Shown here: positions 57,151 through 64,000 of the stretch, in pieces
Layout: each line of letters begins with the position of its first letter
How positions within the stretch are numbered: the first letter of the stretch is position 1
Origin: Alopecurus myosuroides
Lineage: Eukaryota > Streptophyta > Magnoliopsida > Poales > Poaceae
DNA length: 64,000 bases
Direction of reading: 5' to 3'
NCBI GenBank assembly: GCA_028641055.1
Contig: CM054059.1
Coordinates: 44,652,477-44,716,476 of the forward strand
The notes under the pieces: model-generated
Told to the model about the DNA's origin: nothing
The model's input: only the letters and a program-made list of their open reading frames with translations
Database searches by the model: none
Translations under genes and position numbers: made by a program

Positions 57151-57509
57151 TTAGTGTGGTGTCCGCAATCTCCGACATGAATTTCTTGCAGAATTTTTCA
57201 TCCTTCTTCCAGCGAAATACAATGCTAGAAAATTCCGATAGTGTTGCGTTTATACAGGCAACCATTAATTACTGTGTATCATTTGCATCGGCATTTTATC
57301 TGCCTTTGCAAGACTTCGTCTGCTCCGTCTAGGAACTTATGATCGACTAGAAAGTTTAAGTATGGGAACATAACTTCTATTGACTCGGATACTAGGGAAT
57401 AGTCGACATCTCCGCATTTTATCGATGGTTCGTATAAATGCTGGACGAATACACCATGTGGTAATGTTTTCACCCTTTCTGAGCCCATCCGGGCTAAAAC
57501 ATCTGCATT

Positions 57510-59229
57510 CTAGTTTTCTTCCCGTTTGACGTGATTTACCTCAAACCCTAGGAAGCAAATGGCGAATTCGTCAACAGTTCTACGATATTCCGCCATTATG
57601 GGGCTTTTGGCATCCCATGTCAGGTTAAGCTGGTGTTGTACTAGGTCCGAGTTGCCATAACATAGTACGCATTTGACACCTATTTCTTTTGAAATATGCA
57701 AGCTATGAAGCAATGCTTCATATTCTGCCACATTGTTACCGGCGTTGAAGTGGATTTGTAATACATACTCCATTTTTTCGCCTTTTGGAGATTTTAGCAC
57801 CACACCTGCACCGGCTCCTTCTTTCATTTTGGATCCATCAAAATGCATGATCCAATATTCTCACTCCAGCATTGGCGTGTTTTCCATAGCTTTTGTCCAA
57901 TCGGCTACAAAGTCTGCCAACAACTGGGATTTAATTGTCGTCTAGGGTTGGTACTTAATGTCGAACGCAGCGAGCTCAATGCCCCATTCGGCTACTCTGT
58001 CCGTTGCATCCGCATTGTTTATAATATCCTCTAGTGGTGCTCTGCTTACCACTATTATGGAATGCCCTTAGAAATAATGATGGAGTTTTCGAGATGCAAA
58101 ACATATGCCATATGCCAGCTTTTGATAATGTGGATACCTTTGTTTTGACTCCGAGAATACTTCGCTGATGTAGTATACCGGGTATTGGTCTGGAATGCTT
58201 TGTTCATCTTTTTGCCTTTTCACAATTATTATTACACTGATAACCCTATTTGTTGTTGTTAGATACAGTAACATGGGTTCTTCGTCATTTGGGGATGCCA
58301 AAATCGGAGCTTTCATTAAAGTTTCCTTTATCTGGGCTAACGCTTTGTCTGCTTCTTCTGTCCAGTCAAATTTGTTGGATTTCTTCAACAATTTTTATAA
58401 TGGCAGAGCTTTGTCACCAAGTTGGCTTATAAACCTGCTTACGGCAGCTGCAGAACCCGTTAATTGCTGGACGTCCTTCAGACACGTAGGTCTTTTGATG
58501 TTCAGGATTGCTTTGATCTTTTCCGGGTTTACTTCGATCCCTCTGTGGGAAATGATAAAACCTAGAAGTTTTCCTAAGGGGACCCCGAATACACACTTTA
58601 ATGGATTTAACTTCATTTTGTAAGTGCGTAGATTGTCGAAGGTTTCTCGTAGATCTTCAAGGAGTGTATGCTCTTCCTTGGAAACGAAGGCAATGTCTTC
58701 CACGTAAAAGTGGACGTTTTTACCTATTTGGTCATGCAAGCGTCTTTGCATACAACGCTGGTATGTAGCTCTAGCAATCTTCAAGCCGAAAGGCATGGTT
58801 ATCTAGTAATACGTTCTGGAGGGTGTTATGAAAGAGGTTTTTATTTTGTCTTCTTCTTTTATGTGTATTTGATGATACCCAGAATAAGCGTTCAAAAAGT
58901 ATAAAATCTCAAAGACAGCAGTGGCATCTTTATATTTGATCGATTCGCGGTAAGGCGAACCTATCTTTTGGGTACAATTTTTCCAGATCGGTATAATCTA
59001 TACACATCCTAAGAACAATAGTATCTTTCTTCGGGACTAATACCGGATTTGCAGACCAATCGGTATGTATGACTTCCCGGATAAAATCAGCTGCTAAAAG
59101 CCGGATTATTTCCTTGCCTATAGCCTTCCGCCTTCTTCCATCAAAATGACGGAGACTTTGTTTGACGGGTTTTGATCCTGGAATAACCTTCAAGTGGTGC
59201 TCAACAAGTTCCCGGGGTACACCTGGCAT
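57510..59229 (-). pseudogene. Element D reverse transcriptase and RNase H regions
   Basis: Pieces on the minus strand: 59229-58930 (VEHHLKVIPGSKPVKQ, NPVLVPKKD, MCIDYTDLEKLYPKD with motif A Asp), 58796-58395 (MPFGLKIARATYQR, then YVEDI at the motif C position where gypsy enzymes have YVDD; LGFIISHRGIEVNPEK), 58391-58068 (first RNase H-like: FDWTEEADKALAQIK, ILASPN) and 57848-57510 (second RNase H: HFDGSKMKEGAGAGVVL, NNVAEYEALL, YGNSDLVQHQL). The Asp to Glu change in motif C and several breaks mean the enzyme is dead. Two RNase H-like domains in series support Tat lineage. Confidence 0.82.
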
Positions 59230-59472
59230 ATCAGCAGGACACTAGGCAAAGATATCCCCGTTCTCATGGAGGAACTCGATGAGCGCTTTCCTATTTGTCA
59301 GTCATTCATGTTCCCACCACAACATAGTTTCCCAGATCTTTGGGGTCCATGATGATCTACTTTATATTCTCGGAATCTTTGAAGTTGTCGTCTGGCTTTT
59401 GGCTTTCTTTTCCGGCCGGCATTTCTATCGGCAATACCTATTTAGCCAGCTGTTTTAGCTCTTCCTTTGCTA

Positions 59473-60001
59473 TTACCTTCTCGTTGCCAGTTTGAAGTCT
59501 CCTTCAATGGTGATTACTCCGCCTCTTGGCCCTGGCATTTTAAACTTGTTGTAGATGTAGCACGACCTAGCCATGAATTTGGCGAAAGCCGGACGTACGA
59601 GTATTGTGTGATACACGCTTTGGAACGATACTACCTCAAATGAAATCATCTCTTGGCGGAAGTGGTCTGCCATTCCGAAGGTTACTTCTTGGGAAATTTC
59701 TCCTAGGGAATGCGCTTGCCTGCCAAGAACAATGTCGTGAAAACGTACATTGATGTACTTCAGCTGGGTCTCTGACAAATGCAATTTCTTTAGGGTACTC
59801 AGATATAATGTTGATGCTTGATCCTCCGTCCATCAGCACTCTTTTGAGCCGAGTGTTTTTCAGAATAGGGCTTACTATCAAGGAGTTTGTGCCGGGTTCC
59901 GGGATATTACCGGGATGATCGGACTGATCCCAAGTAATTGGCGTCTTTGAATACTTTAAGTACTTTGGAGTAGGTGGAATGACTGTGTTGATTTCTCGCA
60001 A
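59473..60001 (-). pseudogene. Element D aspartic protease region
   Basis: VLMDGGSSINIIS on the minus strand near 59825 is the protease active-site motif in the DGG form of Tat-like elements. A frame change near 59770 shifts the reading to the frame with VRFHDIVLG and EVVSFQSVYHTILVRPAF, which belongs to the same domain. It lies between gag and RT as expected. Confidence 0.7.
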
Positions 60002-60042
60002 TGATATCTTCGCTTGTTTAGCTGATCAGGTCGCAAGGAAAG

Positions 60043-60855
60043 TTAAATTGAATTCTCCTTCGATTCTCGGGAATTTAGGTTCGCCTTTCTGTTGCTGTGC
60101 TTGGATTTTGTCGTCGGGATCGGACTCACTTTCGTCCTTATCAGCTTCCGGCTTTTGCTTGTTGAATTTCCTCTTGGAATTCTTTCCTTTGTTCCGGCTC
60201 CAGTGCTGCCCTTAATGTGCTTGTTAAGCCGGCATTGCTGGTTTATATGGTTAGGCTTTCCAAACTGTGTGTGGTGAATGCAAGATTCCCCCTTCATCTT
60301 TTCCCACTCTTCCTTAGAGTAGGAGATAGGTTCCCTGCTTTCTGCACCTTTTCCTTTCCATCTTCTGGTGTTATCCTTTCCAAAGGCTGCATTTACCTCT
60401 TTGGGTTTTGGTTGTGCTTCCGAAGTAGTTGTCTTTTCAGAGTGAGAAGCCTTTTTGGCTTGTACCAGTGCATCAATATTTCCGCATCTTGCTCTGATGC
60501 CGTCTTCGGCCGCTGCATGCTCATTGGCTGTTGTTAGCATAGAACCTAGGTCCTTGTGTGTTTTGGAACCAACCATGAACGGTACGAGGCCGGGTTTTAG
60601 ACCATTAACGAAAGCATGCATTGCTTGGACGTCACTTATTTCGGAGCAGTTGTTCTTCATTGCAGTCCATCTTGAGATAAAGTCGATATATGAATCATCT
60701 TCATATTGGACGCAGTGGTACAACTGGTTAATGCTTTTGGGGCGTTTACACGTGTCGTGGAAACGCTGAGCAAAATATCTTGCCATATCCTCCCGGTTGT
60801 ACACCGTTCTTGACGGAAGTCCATTAATCCAATCTCTATCTCCAACCAGCAACAT
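60043..60855 (-). pseudogene. Element D gag
   Basis: 270 codons including the Retrotrans_gag core: MARYFAQRFHDTCKRPKSIN, LYHCVQYEDDSYIDFISRW, AMHAFVNGLKPGL. The zinc knuckle CIHHTQFGKPNHINQQC keeps Cys, His and Cys in altered spacing. The domain normally forms the nucleocapsid. N-terminal gag continues in broken form to about 61320. Confidence 0.8.
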
Positions 60856-61316
60856 CAGGGGTAAGAACTTTACAGCTTCTAAATCTGTCCCTTTGTTTAT
60901 TTGGACGGCAGTATAGTAATCTGAGAGCCAAGTATCCGAGTGTGCGCTTATAGTATACTTTTGGTAAGTTGGCCCGACTTTGGCAAAGCCAGCATGTGGA
61001 TTGATGTTCCGATCCTATCAGTGAAGCACTTTGCACCAAAATACAGATCATCTCTTTCCGCCTTATCGGAGTGTACAGAGTATCTTCTGACTGAATGGAC
61101 AGAGGGGGGTCTACTTCTCTCTGGTCCTTTGTTGCGCGAATACGCTCGTCTTGCTTCAGCCTGGTATCTTCCAGCAGCCGTCCTTTGGAATGAGGCGGAG
61201 TTCTGCTCCTTGCACGTTCTGTATTCCTTGGAGGGGTTCAGGATCTCTCGCGCCTGTGAGGGAGGTCGTATCTTTTGGCTTTATCACCCAGGTATCTCGG
61301 AGGCGGCATTATTTTT

Positions 61317-62996
61317 TCATCCTTTCGGTTTATTTTCCTCCCATTCTTTATCAAAACGGGGTTTGAGGTTATTATTGCCTTTCAACGAATGAGATCCTGT
61401 TCTGGATGCGGCATCCTTGTTATCCAACATTTTCTTGTCCTTTTTGGGATCTTCAGTCTTTCCTTTGAACTTCCTGAATCTCCCGATTCGCTTGGATCTA
61501 GGGCTACAGCAGCACATGTGGCAGTTTTGCATAAAGCCAAATCATCGTGTAACTTACCTGAACGTGTTTGTCCTCGCTGTTGTTGTAATACTTTTCCTAA
61601 GAAAGCATACACTCCCTAAAGCTTTTCATCGTTGGAGTAAAGGTCGTCATTGAGGATCTCGGTTGCAGTTTTATAGATGCCTTCGCCCTTAGAATTTGTG
61701 CTATTAACATGCCTTTGCCAAGACTGGTTTTCAAATCGTTGTTTAGCTGGCCGTTCTTCCGGTTTTGAAATTCCGGGTAACCTCGTGGGTTTAATTCCAT
61801 ATCTGTTTCGACGCTCATATTCCTCGATTTCTTCATGCTGCAATTTGACGACAGCTTGGGTTTTGAGGAGATTTTCCCGCGTCCGGAAAGATGTTGTTGT
61901 TGCCGCATTATTGCTTGTCTCTTGGCCTCCAGCACTTCCGGTGGTTCGTCTTCTACAACCAGGGTTTGAATTAGGTCGATTTCGTCTTGTTCTGATATTT
62001 GGGGAACATGTACTACTTCGATCAATTTCTTTGTGTTCTCCGTCGTCTTTATGCCGCTGCCTCCTCTGACTTCCAGGTTCCGGTTGGCTATCTCAGCCAA
62101 TTTATCCGTCTTTTTCTTCTGTGCTTTGGAGTTTTGGTGGATTTTTTCTTCTTCTTGGAGGATGGAGGCTTTTTATGTGGTTTGTCTTTCGTCAATTCCT
62201 TCACATCGAGATAGGACGGGCTTTTTTCACCATCTTCTTCCTATCCTTCCTCCTCACCAGTCGGCGGAGGTGTTTTGAGATCTGTTTCCTCTTCTTCCTC
62301 AGCATCCGACATTGCGGTTGGTTTTGCCATGAGTACCTCGTGGAAGTTTCCCTGCATGGACTTGACCTTTCTCTCGAAAAAATCTTGATCCTCATCATCG
62401 GAATATATGTTATACCCCGTAGATCCGGTTTCCGAGTCTAACTTCGCTTCGATAGCTGCTAAGATAGATTCGGCTTTCGAGCTTGTCACCAAATTGGCGG
62501 ATTCTGGGTCATCCACTTTTTGTGTGGGGTTACCGTTTTCTGCCTTTTCCACGGGATTTTCGACTTTCGTGCTTTAGGCGATCTCAGATTGCACCATGCC
62601 AATGAAGTGCGATCTGGGTGCGGACATCTCCTGAGATGCGGCAAATCCAGTCATGCTTTGGTGATATGCAGCTAATGAATCTTGATCTGCCCCAGTGTAT
62701 GTATAGGGAAGATCTGAGCCGAATCCAGCGTTAAACTCTTCATCTACTGGGCATAGGGCGGGTGGGATAAAGTTACTTCCACCACAGAATCCCATAGCTT
62801 CTGCCGTCAAACCAATAAAAACGTTAGCAGATCTGATGGGAAGGACACAGGCACTTACCAGGTGATTTCGTGCCGGCATATAGGATCCATTGTCGAGGAA
62901 GCGTCCGACGTTTCCGTCGAATTGCAGGCTTACGACAATGATCATGTTACCGATTTCGCCAAGTATCCCCGCTCGAAACATGACTCCCGACGCCAC
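61317..62996 (-). pseudogene. Element D gag N-terminus and leader ORFs
   Basis: Minus-strand fragments 62996-62574 (MASGVMFRAGILG.., a leader ORF close to the PBS), 62552-62241 (acidic, with YSDDEDQDFFERK), 62100-61597 and 61612-61317 (Arg/Lys/Gln-rich). They are probably one gag N-terminal region broken by stops and shifts. No conserved domain can be assigned. Confidence 0.5.
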
Positions 62997-62998
62997 TG

Positions 62999-63016
62999 GC
63001 CCACGGTGGGCGCCAA
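62999..63016 (-). promoter_or_regulatory. Primer binding site of element D
   Basis: The minus strand reads TTGGCGCCCACCGTGGGCC one base after the LTR end (GACTCGATA, 63018). This is the common Tat-type site. It sets element orientation as minus. Confidence 0.7.
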
Positions 63017-63017
63017 C

Positions 63018-63329
63018 TATCGAGTCTTCTTAGTTAGGTTCATGGCCGGGGGTGCCATAAGCCTGCTGATGGAACCGTAGGTGGAAACATGGGAGAGTGG
63101 AAACGAGGACACGGATTTACCCAGGTTCGGTATGTCGCAACTATGGCAGCGTTTCTACTCCCGCAATCTCACTAAATCAGGGTTGAAGCCTGAAGTATAC
63201 AAAGTTCAATGTGAGTATGGTTTCGTTAACTCGGCGAGGATAAACTTCCCGGCGAGTTGGCTTCTAGCTATTCGAACTCTTGTTTTTTGTCTCCTTTTCT
63301 TTGATTGCTCCCATCCGGCTTTATATAAA
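63018..63329 (-). repeat. 5' LTR of element D, truncated
   Basis: The minus strand ends CTCGATA (a decayed CTCGACA). It contains ATGGCACCCCCGGCC, a leader with GCCAACTCGCCGGGAAG, and a TATA box TTATATAAAG (63320-63329). The upstream part is replaced by Helitron 2. It shares these parts with the solo LTR at 29406-29955. Confidence 0.7.
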
Positions 63330-64000
63330 CTAGCAAAAAACCCGTGCGATGCAACGGGCGATGTATTTTTCGCAATATAACAACATGCGAAAGGAATAAT
63401 TTATATGCCGTTTTGTCCATAACAACTGATTCCATTACCAAGATGATAGTTTGTCTCACGTGGGAAAACTATCCTTTTAACAAATGTAAATCTAATTTAC
63501 AAACAAACTGAATGGAACTTATGAATATCAAACACGATAGTTAAACCCTACTAATTCATGATTCCTCACCCCCATGCTATTCTAAGCTACATTCGATTTT
63601 GTTACTGTGAAAAATGATTTTACCAGGAACAATGCTACCCTGAAGAATTATAGTTTCTTTATTGTCGGGTCATGACACTATTAAGAGTCATGCTATTCTA
63701 AGCTACATTTGATTTTGTTACCGTGAAAATTTATTTTACCTGGAACACGTTGACCCTGAAGAATGAAAGTTTCTTTTTTGTTGGGTCATGACACCTACTC
63801 CATACATGGTGGCATATATATTACTGTCAAGAAATCTATTTAAACATCCACATAGCATGGCTGCCTTTGGCATGGTGCTTAACAGGTTCCATTAGATCAC
63901 ATGGTATTTTTCCATACTCAAAGTGACTCCACACCACATTTCAAGTGGCCGAGGGCATTCCAATCAACATATAATAAGAATCAACTATACAGTACAGTAA
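63330..64000 (-). mobile_element. Helitron 2, 3' end (continues past the window)
   Basis: On the minus strand the hairpin CCCGTTGCATCGCACGGG (63341-63358, one bulge) is followed by TTTTTTG and CTAG (63330), then host T. This matches a Helitron 3' end and is like Helitron 1. The rest is A/T-rich and non-coding. The 5' end is outside the window. Confidence 0.75.
63573..63804 (+). repeat. 116 bp imperfect tandem repeat in Helitron 2
   Basis: CATGCTATTCTAAGCTACAT starts copies at 63573 and 63689. Each runs through TACCCTGAAGAAT or GACCCTGAAGAAT to GGGTCATGACAC. The copies differ at roughly 15 percent of sites. Confidence 0.75.

Larger units (their letters stand above)
49914..63329 (-). mobile_element. 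Element D: Tat-like Ty3/gypsy retrotransposon, degenerate
   Basis: On the minus strand from the right: 5' LTR remnant (63018-63329), PBS, leader ORFs, gag, protease, RT, RNase H, a second RNase H-like domain and integrase (to 56078). On the plus strand an antisense gene (50133-55410) follows in the 3' region. Two RNase H-like stretches and an antisense 3' gene are marks of the Tat lineage. The 3' LTR is lost where element C begins. Numerous stops and shifts make it inactive. Confidence 0.85.

Overview
This is repeat-only DNA from a large grass genome. The families point to a Triticeae or close relative: long-LTR gypsy elements with an initiator-Met PBS, non-coding gypsy derivatives whose LTR begins TGATACGTCTCC, Tat-like gypsy elements with a spliced antisense gene, CACTA elements with a Ulp1-like or a proline-rich second protein, and Helitrons ending in a CCCGTGC hairpin plus CTAG. 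I found no ordinary host gene. Family assignments come from recognised motifs, not from a database search.

Layout. 1-3749 is an L1-type LINE. Its 3' tail reappears at 24240-24266, because a 20.5 kb array (four ~4.75 kb LTRs and three ~500 bp internal segments, 3750-24234, flanked by CTCCC) landed in its 3' UTR. The LINE lies in the 3' half of a plus-strand Tat-like gypsy element (24267-29286) that has an antisense, intron-containing gene remnant, a purine tract and a 493 bp 3' LTR. That element lies in the LTR of a minus-strand non-coding gypsy derivative (element A, pieces between 29287 and 44407). Element A also received a solo LTR (29406-29955), a complete 8.4 kb CACTA transposon (31733-40109, TSD AGA), a 1.39 kb solo LTR (40231-41619) and a truncated second CACTA (44408 to about 48196). 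A deletion junction then leads into the 3' end of a plus-strand relative (element C, 48197-49913). Element C abuts a degenerate minus-strand Tat-like gypsy element (element D, to 63329). A 3394 bp Helitron (50605-53998) splits the antisense gene of D, and a second Helitron (63330 to the window end) cuts its 5' LTR.

Most notable content. The 8.4 kb CACTA carries, between its transposase gene and an opposite-strand proline-rich gene, an intronless 342-codon ORF that resembles the catalytic half of a plant DRM de novo DNA methyltransferase. The segment expected to hold the motif IV Pro-Cys is missing in frame, while the SAM-binding motif remains. A second fragment of the same gene lies just upstream. 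This suggests a transposon carrying a probably catalytically dead copy of the RNA-directed DNA methylation enzyme that silences transposons. Whether it is expressed or acts is unknown. The other strong observations are the TSD-flanked LTR array with mosaic middle LTRs that map two unequal crossovers, stem-loops directly 5' of each GGGGGCTACT purine tract in the Tat-like element, and a Helitron whose removal in silico rejoins an open reading frame exactly.
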